A DNA stretch of 64,000 nt from Xenopus tropicalis (taxonomy: Eukaryota > Chordata > Amphibia > Anura > Pipidae). Where the stretch lies: assembly GCF_000004195.4 (NCBI RefSeq), contig NC_030679.2, positions 33,221,712-33,285,711 of the forward strand, given 5' to 3'. The translations under genes and the position numbers were made by a program. Below, piece after piece: positions 23,401-37,680 of this stretch. Under the pieces are notes generated by a model, which was not told the DNA's origin, searched no databases, and was given only the letters and a program-made list of their open reading frames with translations. Each line of letters begins with the position of its first letter. Positions within the stretch are counted from its first letter, which is position 1.

Positions 23401-26183
23401 TTCTGCAGTAGTTAAACTGCACTACACAAAAATAATGCAATATAAAACCATGAAAATATTAACAGAAAACAGTTCTGTAGCACAAATTCTTAATAGTATA
23501 TTTAGAATTCAAGCAAAGGTTTTTGCATAGCTCAAAAAGAGAAAGGAGATCACTAATGTGAAGACCGTAATATCTAATTTGATTTAAGTTTATATATAGG
23601 TGAATAGTGAATGCCATTACACTGGTGCTATGCCTCACAGGTACATAATAAGCTAATGTTGGAGATAATGTGTTGGTTCTCCAGGAGGAAAGACTTATGC
23701 TTTGTTGGACTGCTCTCAATGAAGGCAAATAGGGAAAATTTCAGAACAGAACAAAGAAATAATGAATGAGATGTATTAAATCATTAAGCAGTGTGGCTGG
23801 GAGTTAGGAAAGCCGTGTATTACATATATAGGGGTGCAAAAGAGTGAATGGACAGACAATTAACACATTTAGCCATTTTTTCTAAATATATTCGGAAAGC
23901 AATTAATGTATAAGTGCATATATAATGACAACTTAAGCCTGAATCATCATAATCAAGGACTTAAATAAGATAAAGCAATGCCACAAAATATAGAATTCTA
24001 CCCAAAACTGAAATGTTTGACATCTTATTTGTCAGTCTGTTTAGTGGACCAAAATCTCCTATTTATGTAGAACTAAGGCACTATGTAGACCTGACAGGGT
24101 TTCACTGTAGGGTAAAATCACTTCTTAAATTTGTAACTGAATCATAATTGTTTTGGTTATGAATGAATCCCTTCTGCTTCAAATCACAGTACATTCGTCA
24201 GCTAATTTGTTTTCACTCCTGTGAACATCAAGGCTTTCATATCTGCCTTCAGATATTAACATTTTTTAAACAGGTGAGAAAGTACAAGGTTATTGAAGTT
24301 AATTCATGTAATACAATGATGATATAGTAACAGGCCAATTGCCAAGAAAGATTTTTTTCTGCATCTAAGGGTGAGGGGAGACAGAGTTAGACTGATTTCT
24401 CACTCTTTCTTTTATATCAGATAAAGCTAGACAGGGGTCGATCTAAGTTGACCTTTGATATGTTTTTTTTTATCCAACCTAAACTACTTTGTTACTATGG
24501 AAGGTAAATGTAATAGTCTTGCTGTTCATTTTTAAATTGTGGCAAAACTGCTATATGTTCATAAAGGAAAGCATTTATTTTTCCAAATAGCCAGTCTAGA
24601 GCTTATCAAATTGTAACTATACTTAAGAATATTGTGAGGATACCAATGTTCCTATGATTGCTGGCGTCCATGTAAAAATTTGTATTAGAGACACTTGTTC
24701 ATGTTTTAGTCGTAGACCCTGTATGGTGCCTTGATAAGTATATGGAGCTAAAAATATGTTTCTGGAATGAATGGCAAAGCTGAGACATTAACATTGAATA
24801 TGCCAATGGGTGAGCTGTAGATTAAATCAACCTCAGGGCAGATAAATGATATCTGCAATAAAAAGGTATGAGAAATGTAGATGTTACTGCAGAGTTGTAA
24901 GGCCACAGTATGTTGCCATGTTATCAGCTCAAGTTTTAACTTGGTTGGTACATACATTAGACTTATCTTCTACTTATTGGAGATGAGATTTTAGAAATAC
25001 ATTGGTCTATTGCTCAAGTAAATACAAGAATATTCTTGTGAATCCAAAAGTAAGATGCTATATGATGATAAGTAGGGAAGGAAAAATTGCTGTACTTTTG
25101 CACAATACCAACTAAAAGTACATTTTGCCCACTACCAGTTAGAATGAAATAATGTGGATACCCTTACTAAAGTAATTAGTACTAAAGTAATTTGCCATAC
25201 AAGTCAAACTTACCAGTTTGCTGTGACATGTTTGAAATCATTTAAAAAAAAACTTTTCTTTATAGTTATTACAGTATATCCACTAGTTTGTATCTACTAG
25301 GATGACCTTGAAGTGATAAGGCATTCTGAAACAGCGGTGCAGGCAAAGAAGGGTGCGGTCAATAGCTTTACAAACTAAGCACGTATGCAGTGGAACTGCG
25401 CAGACGATGATCTCATTGCAGGGAGTTGCGGCATTGCAGCATTTTGGGTAGTTATGTGAGATATAAAAGATATTTTACACCATTTCTGGTATGTAGTGTG
25501 AACCAAAAAATGTAATCTATTGCCATCATACCACATAAATTGGCCATTACAGTTAATTTAAATACATAGTTAAACATTATTCTTTGATAGGGATATTATA
25601 TAAGTGTGGGCATAGTAGATGTTTTTGTGTTTAAATTGTTTAATTTTCACCTGTATCTGTTTTTACTTTTCCATTTTTTTACTGTGTTTAAGTTCAAGCA
25701 TTGACCTCTGTTAGGATACTGGTCTTTTAGCATTACTATTGATTTATTTTTACACAATGTACAGCCCTTTACCTTACAAAGCAATATTCATGGAAAAAAA
25801 TAACTCCTTTTTATCAATATAAAATGAGTCTCGACAAAGGAACTTGACATAGGTCAACCAATGCATTCTTTTCCCATCACAACCTTGGAGAATAATATTG
25901 CAACTTGCCAACAACAATACTGTTTCCAAGTTTCTTACTTGTCAAACAATAATTAGCAGCTATAACTTAAATATTTCCATCCACTTTCTATGAAACAATA
26001 TAATTGTGTTTCAGGTCATCATTTAAAATTGGAATCATTGTTGAAGTTTGCTCTTATTTTTGGCATATTCAGTGACCATGTATCACTGCTAATTAATGGC
26101 AGAATTACTTTTACTCAGTGACCAGTCATAGTTGGTTCAGTTTTTAAAAATGAATCATATATTTTACATTTGTCTGCGACATG

Positions 26184-26402
26184 GGGGCAGATTTATCAAA
26201 ATGTGAGATTACAGCTTAATACATAAAAACTCACCTAAGTTCTCTTCATTCCTATGGGATTTTTAGAAGTGTATTTATCAAATGGTGAGTTCTAACTTTC
26301 ATCCATTGATAAATACGCTTTTAAAAATGCCATAGGAATGTACAGAACTTAGATGAGTTTTTATGTATTAAGCTGTAAACTCACAATTTATAAATCTGCT
26401 CC
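26184..26402. mobile_element. palindromic DNA element, 219 bp, TSD ATG
   Basis: Its ends are GGGGGCAGATTTATCAAA and AATTTATAAATCTGCTCC, flanked by ATG at 26181-26183 and 26403-26405. The two halves are near mirror complements (for example TTAATACATAAAAACTCA against TGAGTTTTTATGTATTAA), so the whole element folds into one long hairpin. Confidence 0.85.
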
Positions 26403-26863
26403 ATGTAGTTAAGTGAATTAAAGACACTCTGGAGATAGGACACAGTGCTTACAAAATGTAAGGAAGTTGAAGGAATTGTTTTAAGTGAGACCTTAAAAGT
26501 ATAGTTTTCATTAGGTTAAGTGTGTATATGCAGAATAAATATAGGGTCTATATTGACTTTAAAACTAATGTATGGTCAAACCACATCTACAGTTTAAGTT
26601 TGATTACTAGTTCATGAATACATATATATTATAGAATATGCCTATAAAAATTGTATTCTTCCAGGTCATGATATACAGTATCTAGTACAATTAAGTCTAA
26701 AGCAACTGGACTTTCTGAGTTTTCTTGAAAACGTTTCGCCATTTGTCCAAGGGGGTTCAACAACAGTTCCTTTAGACTTTTCCTTAGACTTTTCCTTAGA
26801 CTATTAGGTACTGTATATTACAGAATAGAAAAAGTACGAGCTAGACCAAATTGGACCGAAATG

Positions 26864-27075
26864 ATCATTGGCCCTGGGTTATGCCTGAACGTGACAATGC
26901 AGTCCTCATCTGAAAGGACTTTTAAACCTGCAGGATTGATAGCTGACAATTTTCAGCCATATATCATTCTGGCTGGCCTGTTGGTAGGCACCATACATGG
27001 GCCAATAAGCTGCAATGAGTCTGGATGGTCAGCAGGTCTTATTGACCCCTGTATGGCCAGCTGTAGACAAGATTG
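26864..27075. repeat. possible copy of the TGGCCATACA repeat
   Basis: It contains GGCACCATACATGGGCCAAT and CTGTATGGCCAGCTG, which resemble the repeat at 58951-59270. Ends are not clear and the open frame has no recognisable product. Confidence 0.35.
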
Positions 27076-27940
27076 TTAATGAGAAAAGCAGTTTGACGAT
27101 GATGCAAATGGTAAATGAGTAAATCAGGTTACATTTAAACCTCCGTCCTGCACAGGAATATTCACAGTTTATCAATTGAGGTTCCACTTTCTTCAATACC
27201 ACTGTCAAACATAAAATACCAGTATGATACACAATATGATACACATTCATTCCAGATTTGGTTCTCCTTTTTGTAATAGAGACACTCAGGATAAATGTCA
27301 GGAAAAACAATGTTAATTCAGGAAACCAATTATGGTTTTTTTACTTTTTGTGCTAAAAGTGGTCTTTGCTACCAGCAGCCAAAGAGGTTTTAAAAATTGT
27401 TTAACTTGATGACAGTATTTGCCCCTTTTATCCAAAATAGTTCTATATTTAAATAGTAGAAAGCAACTATATGTTGTTATTTTATGTTTATTATGTATTT
27501 TTGATATTTTCCAGCTGTATGAAAACAAAAAATGAATTTAAGTGAATTTCTTGTTGCTGTGTTTTTGCGGAACATTTCACTTTGTTCATATTTGATCAAA
27601 TCATCTTATGAATAGACACATACTATACAATTTTTCTGTTGGAATGTCTTTCGGTGCTTTTAGTGTTATTGAATTAGAAAATTTAGTACACTTGTAATTT
27701 GTGTCATTATTTCTTTTTTACATTTAACTAAAGTATAAACAAAGATCCATTACAAAATCTAAAATAACATGAGATCAGTCGCTAAGATTCAAATGAATGA
27801 TATTATTTGTCGATACATTCCGAGAGCCTTGTTTCGCTTTTTTTTTTTAATTTAAAAGTGAACATTAGAAGGCATCGATATAAGTTGCCTTTCATAAATG
27901 TTCAGCTCGTGCTTTTTTCTACCATTTTCAGAAATAGAAA

Positions 27941-28495
27941 ACTAGAATTTCACCAGCAAAATGTTCATCTAATCAAAAGATTAGAACTAATATTAGTATT
28001 ATGACTTTACTACTTCTTGCTGGAAGAAAAGACACTGCAGTCAAAATATAGGGAAACTAGATAGCTTATTTTCTCATTTTCATATTTTGGGCTCTGTTAA
28101 CATTATGGAGGTTTATATGGTCTTAATTTATTTTCATTAACAGACTGAATTTTGATCAAATCTACACTGAAAACTAGATGGTTAGATTGATAACACACAA
28201 AGAGACTTTTTTTGTAGTCAGAAAGCAAAGTAAAAATGTATTTTTTTAGAGCTATATCAGAAAAGGATACATTTCAAGCTAAACTGTTCCTTGATATGTT
28301 TACTGATATTTTCAAATCATTAATATTAGGGTCCTCGAAAGGTCACAATGGTAGAGAGCCATTAAGAAACTACCATAAATGTTTGCATCTAATATAGTAC
28401 TGTGTTCACAGATCTTCTATTTAATAGTAAAGTCATATACAAATATTAGTTCTAATCTTTTGATTAGATGAAAATTTTGCTAGGCAAATTCTACT
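27941..28495. repeat. inverted repeat, about 70-bp arms, 413-bp spacer
   Basis: The arms are 27941-28012 and 28425-28495. They share TAGAATTT, AGCAAAAT, a CATCTAATCAAAAGATTAGA block plus ACTAATATT, and TATGACTTTACTA, in inverted orientation, with scattered mismatches. Each arm also contains an 18-bp palindrome, TCTAATCAAAAGATTAGA and its complement (27968-27985 and 28451-28468). The spacer is AT-rich and unremarkable. It could be a worn MITE-like element; no target duplication was seen. Confidence 0.75.
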
Positions 28496-31400
28496 TTCCT
28501 CTATAAATGAAATGAATGTGATGAAAAGTAAAAGGGTATGCGTCTAAATCTAATTCCAGTAACAACCTTGTATTTTTGTCCTGTTGTGTCTCCTAATTCT
28601 ATGACAAAATACTTAGTTTTACTGCATTGCTGATGATTGACTTTTAAGGTGTCAGATAGGAAAACTTGTTCCATAATATCTTCCTCTAGTCCCATTGTTT
28701 TCTTCTGATCTAATACCAATGAATAAGTCAGAAGAAGAGAGCTGAGAAAGCTTTAAGATGTTAAGACACTCTTATAACTGAAAGGCACTAGAGATTGATG
28801 AAAATATCACCCTCACTTTCTTTTTAAAGCAAATATGTAATACCCTAAAGCAAATCTAATCCAACCCCATTTGAAGAAGTTGTCTGTGTAATACAAATAC
28901 TATATAATATATATAGGTATATATAGGTTCATTGACTTTGAATTCATTGGGGTTTTTTTTAAATTTCCTTATTGTCATTGAAAAATTATTTAGACCTTAT
29001 CCCCTATTCCATCCTAGTGCAAAAGGAAAGGCGAAGCGCTAATCTGAGGACATTCCAGACTGCGGTAGAATTACAAGGGAAAATTAAATTAGCCTTGTGC
29101 TAAGACTTTACTTTATTGGAGTGGGCCATTTAACATAAACTATGCCAAATTTATTGCCTATTGTCATTAGTATAATAAATAGTTGTAAGTTCTTGATAGT
29201 TCAGCGCATGAAAGCCAGAAAAGGACACAGTTTGCGAGAAATTGTCATAATGCAGCAGCAATACAGTCATGCGCCGACAATATTTAAATTTTTACTATCA
29301 TGTGACATAGAATGGACCTATCCAGTGGCAGTCTAGTTATTAAAATAGCGGGCATTGCACCAAGATAGAAAGATGTAAAGATGTAGAGATAGCAGCAAAA
29401 TTATCTGTCTTTGAAACCTGATACTCACCCTCCTTGGTAAGTATAACGTATAACCCACTGTTAGATTTTTTGAATTGAATTTTTTTTTTGAGTTTTAGTC
29501 AGCTTTGCTTTGTTTAAATATATATATAAAAGAATACATTCATGTGAATAAATATCTAAACACCATGAATGGTATGTGCTGCTATGGGAAAATCTTTGGT
29601 ATTTCTTATTAATTTTACCTCTTAACGATAAATAAGTAAGAAATGAACAGTATAGCTTGACAGTAGCTAACGAAAAATAACATTTAGCTAAATATATTGA
29701 AGACATACTATTATTTTCTTAATGTAACTTAATGTAACTGAAGACAAAAAAATGGAGGTGAAGGGCAATATTTAGGCTGTTAGCCTTTCCTGCCATACCA
29801 TTGGATAAACAGGCATTTTGTAATAGGAATATGGGCAAGTTTTTCTCTAAACACATGTTTTCCTTTCAAAATGTATGTGATCTTTCATAGCTAAAATGTA
29901 ACCTGCTGTTACACCTTGATGATGTGTGTATGGTGCATACTTTTTCTGCATATTGTTCCAATCATTTAAAATTTCGACTAGAACAAATGGAACAAAAACG
30001 TGGCCATCAATGTCTGCCCAGTTTTTAGGTTTCTTTCCATTTAGCCCACAGATACCTTGAGATGCTATTTAAGGCTTCAGCCTTTTTCATCAAATTTGAC
30101 TGTCCCTTAATATCCCTGCAGCAATAGAAACAACCCTATCAAATCAACTCTTAAACTGTTTAAAGTAATTTGCGTTTGGAAAAACAATGCCAATGCCTTA
30201 ATAAAATTTAAGAATGGAATATTCTGCTTCCATTGCCACCGGCCGTTCCTTCAGATAATACTGACTGCATCTTATGCATTTCTGAGTTGCATTAACTTCT
30301 TCTCTGTGGTACAGCATGGAGAATTTAAATACATTTATGTTTAATTAAAGTACCTGGCATCCCTACATTTACCGTAGATATAGCATCATTTTTGTTTTTC
30401 TATTTGAAGTTCCTCATGCATTTTTAAATCTACAGCTGATTGGCTGATTTGTACACAGCAAAGATGCGGTCCACAGAATACATTGATCCCTGAAAACTGT
30501 AATTAAGTGTATTGCATACATATTATTTTCTAATGAGCACCGAAACGTGTTTATTGCTAGGAGCAGCACATTAATCTACTATCTGCTTACTAGGTAAGGA
30601 ACATTTTCATTTATGGGGGGGGGTGTTGCTATATCTTAATCTTATTGCAGCCTGGCAGACTAGCAGTTAATTCAAATGAATACTGCATGGCTGCATAGGA
30701 CTGGATATTTATAATGTATTGCCTATTTAACCAATCATTGTTTACAATTCATTTAAAAGAAGGAGCTGCTAATCCACATTTACAATGTGAAACCATAACA
30801 AAGGTTGTAAACCACTGGCGCTCTTTCTGTTGGGGAATCACGGCTTTCAGATTCCCCCATCATAGCTGAAAAGGAACCATAACAAAATGTAGTACTGTAC
30901 CAGCTAGAATGTCCCAGTTCTGATATAGGTATCATATTCCTTCCTGTAACGTATACATGTTATTGAATACTGGAATTCACTATCTTTGAGAATTGGGGTG
31001 AAGATTAACATTTTATTATTTTCCTTTTTAAACGAATCTCATGTAAATGATAAAATATAAAGCATTTGGGGGAGTTTTTCTACTATTTGCTCATACTGTC
31101 ATTGACATGTGATTAGCATTTGCCAAACATTTACAGCTAGACCAGGAATGTATATATTTCTCCAAATCATGAGGAACATAACCTGTGTTAATAATACTGA
31201 AGCTGGGCATCAGTAAAGACTACCGTGGTGCCTTCTACCAAAATTTTGCTGTATGTCATCTCTATATGTACATAACTAGCATGCCATCTCTAAATTATCC
31301 CCAATAATCGCAAATATGGGAATAAGCAATACATTCTGAAAACATTATTCAATTCATAAGCTTCACAAATTCTTCTGTGAAATTCCTTTAGATAAAATGG

Positions 31401-33970
31401 CTTTAGGAACCTAGCGATGCCTGATAATGGCTTAATCATTTCAGCATTTTACAAACCAATGTCGTGTAATTGGTCTCTATGTCAATTAACTTTTGCGAAC
31501 CCCATTCAAGAGGTAGGATCTGTTAACAAAAGCTGTTGGTCCTCAAGACTTACCTTAACTTGTTTATAGAGCAAAGCTGAGTGTTTAAATTCTGCATTTC
31601 TGACTCATTTTGATTTACTTATTATAAAACAGAATAGCATTTTCATAATGTTCATTAAGAGAAGATATAATAAAATGCAAACATTCTGCTTGATTTTGTG
31701 TTTGTCAACCATTCCATTTTGGGGTATTTGTTATAACCGGTTGCAGTTTTTTCGAGCATAAAAGCCACATTGCATAAGGTTCCCCTAGATTTCCATGGTA
31801 AAGCTACTGAAGGATTCTCAACAACTTTTGAGCATACTCGAGCAAATGGTTTTATAAAAATCATTTCATTCAAACAAACGATGATGGTGATGCAACCATT
31901 TTTTTTTAATGGATCTTGGTCAGTTTGAGATTCAGAATTTTTTTTAATAAAAAAAAAAAAAGAAACTGAGAAATAGAAAGAAAAAAAATAATCTCCAGGA
32001 GAAAATTGTTTGTTTTAATTAATACAATTTTCTTCTCAACATTTGATAAATTGGCCCTTAAGAGTCTAGTAATGACCGTGCCTGTCCAAATATCTATATG
32101 GGAAAAAAATAACTGAATAACTGAACACTGCCATCAAAATAATTATGTTTCATTTCTTTCTGCTAATTTCTTCTCCCACTGAGAATAATTTATCTTGAGA
32201 AGTCTCTTCATTGCAAATTCACTCTTCTAATTAGTTGCTGTAATGTGTTGTATATCTAGCAATCTTCATTCATATTCATCTGGCACCGGTGTGATCCACA
32301 GCTTTTTTTTTTCTTTTCTTTATTAAGTCATGCATTTATGCCACTCTAATGAGAAGCAGCATATAGACAGACTATTCCGCTGCCATTGTTACTGTGTCAA
32401 GAGAAAGAATTGAGACCTAGGAATCTTTTGCACATGGAAGCATTGTTAGATTTTCCAGCAGAAGACTTTTCATTCATTTTAAAATGAAATGGAATATATC
32501 TCTGTGGCTTGTAAGAAGCTGTGACTAATGAGAGCTGAAAGCAGACTTGAATGAGTAGGTCAGAAATAACCTAGTTTAGATACAATTATTAGTTTGGATT
32601 TTCTACCTATTTATTTTAAATAGCTTAGGTTACAGCTGAAGTAAATGTTAATCTGTCCTCTGATTGTCTTTGCATATTGGCATGAAAATGAAAAGTCAAA
32701 TTTGTGGCAGTCTGTGCCAATTGCATCGCTTTACCACCAGTACTAATAATAAGTATTGAGTTAATTAACGCAGTTTATACAAGTAATGGTGCCCCACCCC
32801 ACTGACATTGGACATTTATGGCAAACCGAACTTAGGAATCCAGAAGATTTGCCAGCACTCTGAATTTGTTCCCATTTACCAAAATTTTACAGACAGCAAG
32901 GAAAGCTTTTAATGAACTAACACATTTATTAAAACTGATAAATGTGTTAATTTGTCCAACAGTGTTCAACTGCAGAATGCAAAACTGACAAGCACAAGGC
33001 AGCCTTGTACTTATGGACATGCTGAGCTTTCCTGTGCCTTGTGGCCCTTTTTGCTCCTTAGCCTACACATTTAAATGACACACAATCTAGTGGACACCCA
33101 TGGAGCACCCATGTGCCATTCATCCTCTTTAGTACAGTATTGGCACTGTGCTGTATTCAGAACAGAGTGCAGCTCTTTGTGCTCCATTCTATATTGGCAA
33201 AGTGCTTTTAAGAGCAACTTGCGGGGCAGATTGCACGTGCATGAATCAGGGTGCTTTGCACATTGCTCTTGCCTTGTACTATGGTGTTCTGTAGAATGGG
33301 GACTTCCTTAGCATAACTCTAATTTTCATTACAGTCGTATTGTGTGATTAGACTATCTATTATTAAGCAATAGATAGTTAATAATAAAAGCACTTTATTG
33401 CTTTTCTAACAGTTTTTCAGCTCTTTTTCATTTCTTATTCCAGAAATAATCGCTGGCATATGTTGAAATTAATTTCTTTAATATTCCTACCAATCATGTT
33501 CATTCAAAGCCTAAAAGAGAGTGGGGAATTTTTGAAGCTATTTCTGGATATTAATATTGCTGTATCATAATAAAAGATTTAGTCAAAGGGAAAAAAGGGC
33601 CTTTCACCTGACAGAAAGCGTATGCAAATATCCAGGTCCGTGTCTATTACAATTTCATAGCAAATGACATTGGTTGATATAAACCAGATAGTATCAATGA
33701 CATAAAATAATGTAGATTGTAGAGAAATGTAGAGAAAAAAGTTTCATGGGCATAGCAGAAACATTCATTTGTACTTTTGTACCTTTTATTTTTATAGCTT
33801 AGCCATTAAGGGAACATATGCTGGAAGCATAAAAAAATTAACCAGGCATTGCTATAGTATAGCGGAGACAGTGTCCTACCCCATGCTTAAGGCAAAGATC
33901 TGCATCACATATATGCAACTGTTAGTGATATATTTTTAACTGCTGGCCATCAAGGAATCCCACATATTAA

Positions 33971-33996
33971 GGCTAATGCCAACGTAGGGGCTGATT
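33971..33996. repeat. fragment of Harbinger-like foldback end
   Basis: TAAGGCTAATGCC followed by AACGTAGGGGCTGAT matches the left end of the element at 38199 including its TAA flank. Only about 25 bp remain. Confidence 0.5.
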
Positions 33997-35530
33997 TCCT
34001 TTCCTATTTTATCAAGGCTCTTTTTAAGCATTCCTTTTTATCTTGGTTGCTTACCATGTTCAAACCTAGAAACCAGACAGCAGTATTGGGTCCGATTCCT
34101 AGTTTTTCTTCCATCATCCCTGGCTTGTTACAACATTATAGGTTGATGAATATACCATTAAAGCAACTGCTTTGTTATAGTTTTGGCAACACCAAAGCAG
34201 CAATCTTTTTGGCTTGGCCACGCTAGGATCCATCCTTCAGGCTGAGAACAAATGGAATTGAATAATTTTTGATGATTAAACTGGATGTTTTGTTTCTTTG
34301 TGCTTTTCCTCAAATGTACAGTATATTTTTGGGGTCATTTTTTTTATCAAATCAGTGTTTATTGGGTCAAATAAATAGTTGTGATTATCTTCATTTTTTT
34401 ACCAGTCATTTATATTAAAGTTATCCTTTAGCATGTTTAAAACTACTTAGGATCCTGTCAGTTATCCCAGATTGCAAGCTCGAGGGAGTCCAAAAAAGGA
34501 ATGTAAACAATGACAGGCCAAGTTTCTGTCTTAGAAGAACTCACACGCTGTACAAAAAAAAGATTCTCACATATGGTATATGGTCAGGTTAATCAGATGC
34601 CAGTTAGAATAGAAGCATGTTTCTGGATCATGAGAAGAAAAAAGAACACCCCCAAGGAAACCTTCATGAACACAGGGTCATAATGAAACCAAAGACCACA
34701 TGTCTTTCAGGCAGCAATACTAGACAAAGTGCAACCATAGTGTTGTTGTATAGTGGTTAGCATTGCTGCCTTGCATAGTTACATATATATCCTTGTCCTT
34801 TGTGACTTCAGTACCGACACACTCAAAAGTACATTGAAATGAAGTGCTGAGCACCTTCTTCTATTTGTATTGGAGTACCCAGCTCAGAGGAAATCAGGCA
34901 AGCACTATTAGTGTAAATGAGTCACTTTCATGTTTTGGATTCCTTACAATTGAAACGTGACCCTGCTGCGGTACTGATAACACAAGCATTGTTAAACAGA
35001 GCACACCATTGACATTATGTTTCAGTCTTCTTATTAAATTGTTATAGAATAGGCTGTCCTTTGTCTAGTCCTTGTTTTGATACAATCTGTGCTGCTCACT
35101 ATTGGTTACTGAGATCGATGCCAGCCAAGTAATAATCTCCATGAATTTATGCGTGGATGTCAGTTACATTGTAATTAAAATGGCTCCCCAGACAGTTCAC
35201 AAATTGTTCTCGATCTGTTTGTCAACATGCATATCCATTGTCCAATCTACTCTTTATTATTGTGTAGTATCCTTTTATTCATCATCTTTTTTTAATGTCA
35301 CCCACTTCAAGCAAACTGCCAGTTATGGAACATCTGGCCTTCCAAATGTGGTTCTAGTCAGTTCACTAAGGAAGCACAGAGATGTACTCTCAGAGTAAGC
35401 TAATTACAGTTACAAAGTAGTTAAGCATGAAAACAGTCCATTCATTTCAGCCTTTTCCTCAGATAAAACCTACCTTTTGTTGCAGGAATAACTTGGAAAT
35501 AAAACTGTCTCTTTTTCTTCCCATCTGCAG

Positions 35531-35602
35531 CACCCTCAACAACAACAACATCACGCGCATACCGCTTACAAGTTTCAACCATATGCCCAAGATCCGTACA
35601 TT
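35531..35602 (+). CDS. slit3: slit3 internal exon, D1 leucine-rich repeat 6
   Basis: This is a 72-nt exon with a CTGCAG acceptor and a GTAAGT donor, phase 2 on both sides. It encodes TLNNNNITRIPLTSF and NHMPKIRTL, the last full LRR of domain D1. It contains an N-glycosylation sequon (N-I-T) on a repeat loop; the equivalent Asn is kept as N-I-S in human SLIT3. The MPKIRTL ending favours SLIT3, because SLIT1 and SLIT2 carry KLRTF here. The Asn ladder NNNN is the usual LRR asparagine region. The next exon begins the disulphide-bonded C-terminal cap. Confidence 0.95.
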
Positions 35603-36295
35603 GTAAGTAAATATTTGTTTTCCTAAATTACTTTTTCTGTTTACTTGGAAGATACTGTATGGCTTTTTGTTAAAGGTGTAACATATAAAGCTACATTTTC
35701 CATTTCCCTTTAGCTTTATGTTAATTGGAATCTGTCACAATGTATTCTAGCAATTGGAGTCTTGTACTGTAACCGTCTGATTTCCTGGCTCTCTTTCTCC
35801 ATAGTATTAGATGATTTAAGATGATTATATATAATTAAAACATATGGTTATAGTTTACAGTACAGAATGGGATGGCTAGCTCCCAGTCTGCTAACTCTTA
35901 TGAACTACAGCTCTAAGGATAGGGCTAAATAAGCTGCAATTCAAAGCAGCTAAACGACCACAAGTTTGTTATCATATTCATATCATCAGGTTTTTAATAT
36001 GATTAAATGAAGTGAAAACTATTTCCAACATGTACATTGTCTATCAATCGTATGTATTATCTTATCAAACGTGGCTCTTGCTTACTGTATGTAAACTTTC
36101 AATATAGAACCAACAGTGTGAAGGAATCACAAGAGCTATCTCTTAATAGAAGTAATATGTGCAAATAACTTTAAAAAGAATTACATATATTAATAAAAAT
36201 ATACATTATATTTATTAATGAAAATGCAATTTTATTATGCAAATCTTATGTTTGGGTTTCTATCCATCTCTGAAATTTTTGCTTAAACATATACC

Positions 36296-36430
36296 CCATA
36301 TGTAATAAAAGGCACTATGTTTGCCCAGGAGCAGTATCCCATAGCAACTGATAAGATATTGATATAATGATGATAAGATAACAGGTGAGCAGTAAATGCT
36401 ACCTTCTTATTGGTTACTGTGTATTTATAT
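36296..36430. repeat. fragment related to the 4545-4910 MITE
   Basis: CCCCATATGTAATAAAAGGC and GCCCAGGAGCAGTATCCCAT resemble the right-end half of the element at 4545-4910. It is degenerate, with no clear outer ends. Confidence 0.45.
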
Positions 36431-37520
36431 GCTACTCTTATATACCAGTTGAGTTATTCTTTTTTTTACCTGTTTTTGGTTGGAGGCCAGAGTGTTTAGT
36501 AAAGCTAAACACACAATAGTAGGCATTCTGCTTATTGAAATGTAAATCGCTACAGTATCAGACAGGCTGCCTAGTATTTATCAGCAGATCTGTAACTATG
36601 CTCAACAATCCTGGCATTCACCTCCTTAGCAGTAATAGTGGGTGAAATATATTTATTCCTTGTTCTTTTCCTCTGTTCCACTTTAAAGCCTAACATTAAT
36701 AGCTGTCAGAATTCATTTAAGTGATTAAGTTGAGGCATTTTTGTCTTTGTTCTCATTAATGGTTTGTAATATTCATCCAGCTACCTCAGATAGATCAATC
36801 AGAACTGTCTCTTTTCCAGGCTAAGTATCTCCCGCCATTTTCCCTTTAGTTTCATTTTGAAGATGTCTTTGTAGATAGCTCCCTCGAGACTCAATCACTA
36901 ATTCTACTTTTCTGTAATTAAAGCAGAAAATAAAAAAGGACTGTGAAATTGGATTTTTCAAAACAAAGCTTTCAGATTGAATACAAACGTTTCCTACAAA
37001 TAGAATATGTGAAATATCTAGATTTATGTATTTCTGTGCAATTAGCAACATTTGAATTTGTATTATGATGTATCACACAATCACATGGGGTTCATTTAAT
37101 TAGCCAATCATCCATGTGGAGAGGTTGTCCTATACTGATCTTAAGAAAACTAGTGTGAAAGCATTATAGGTACTAGTCAGCATGCACTAAAGGAAATTAC
37201 CATCCCTAGTTAAGTATTAGAGGTCAAGGATAATGGTAGCTGGAAGGTATTTTTTTGTTCTTTAGGTAGTGAAACATTCAGCCCCATCAATATCAAGACA
37301 TATATTATGTTTAAAATTCTAGTGTTTTGGGTAATTGAAATAAATGTCTTTTGTACAGAGCAGTTCAAGGTCAATGCTGATCTGCAGTGCATCTTGGAGT
37401 GCATTGCCATTGTTTGTGTGCATTTACTGGCTTCCCAGATGGGTCCTACCTGCATATAATGATTTCTAATATACAGTGTAATGTTATTGCAAGATTTCTC
37501 TGTTATATCTTGGAACACTA

Positions 37521-37680
37521 GGGGCCTAAAGGTGTCTGTAGAGGGACAGATTTAAGCTGCTGATTTGGGCCTTTCAGATCAATTTAACAGCTTATCACAT
37601 GTATGGGGCCCTCAGCAGCTCATATTACTGTTGTAATCAAATTGTTTGGCCCTAGAGCCAGATGATTGGGGGAAAGATCT
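37521..37680. repeat. possible worn copy of the TTAA-starting repeat
   Basis: CAGCTTATCACATGTATGGG, AGAGCCAGATGATTGGGGG and AAGATCTGCTCATTT recall the repeat at 58951-59270 (GCAGCTTATTGGGCCATGTA; AGATTTGCTCACTTGGGG). It is too degenerate to delimit. Confidence 0.35.

Larger units (their letters stand above)
18915..35530 (+). other. slit3: slit3 intron, 16.6 kb
   Basis: This intron joins the D1 LRR5 and LRR6 exons. Recognisable mobile DNA is confined to its first half: the nested MITE at 19818-20467 and a palindromic element at 26184-26402. An inverted repeat lies at 27941-28495. From about 28.5 kb to the next exon I see AT-rich sequence without a clear transposon, gene or RNA. ORFs in this stretch are all short, with no recognisable protein. 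Confidence 0.9.
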
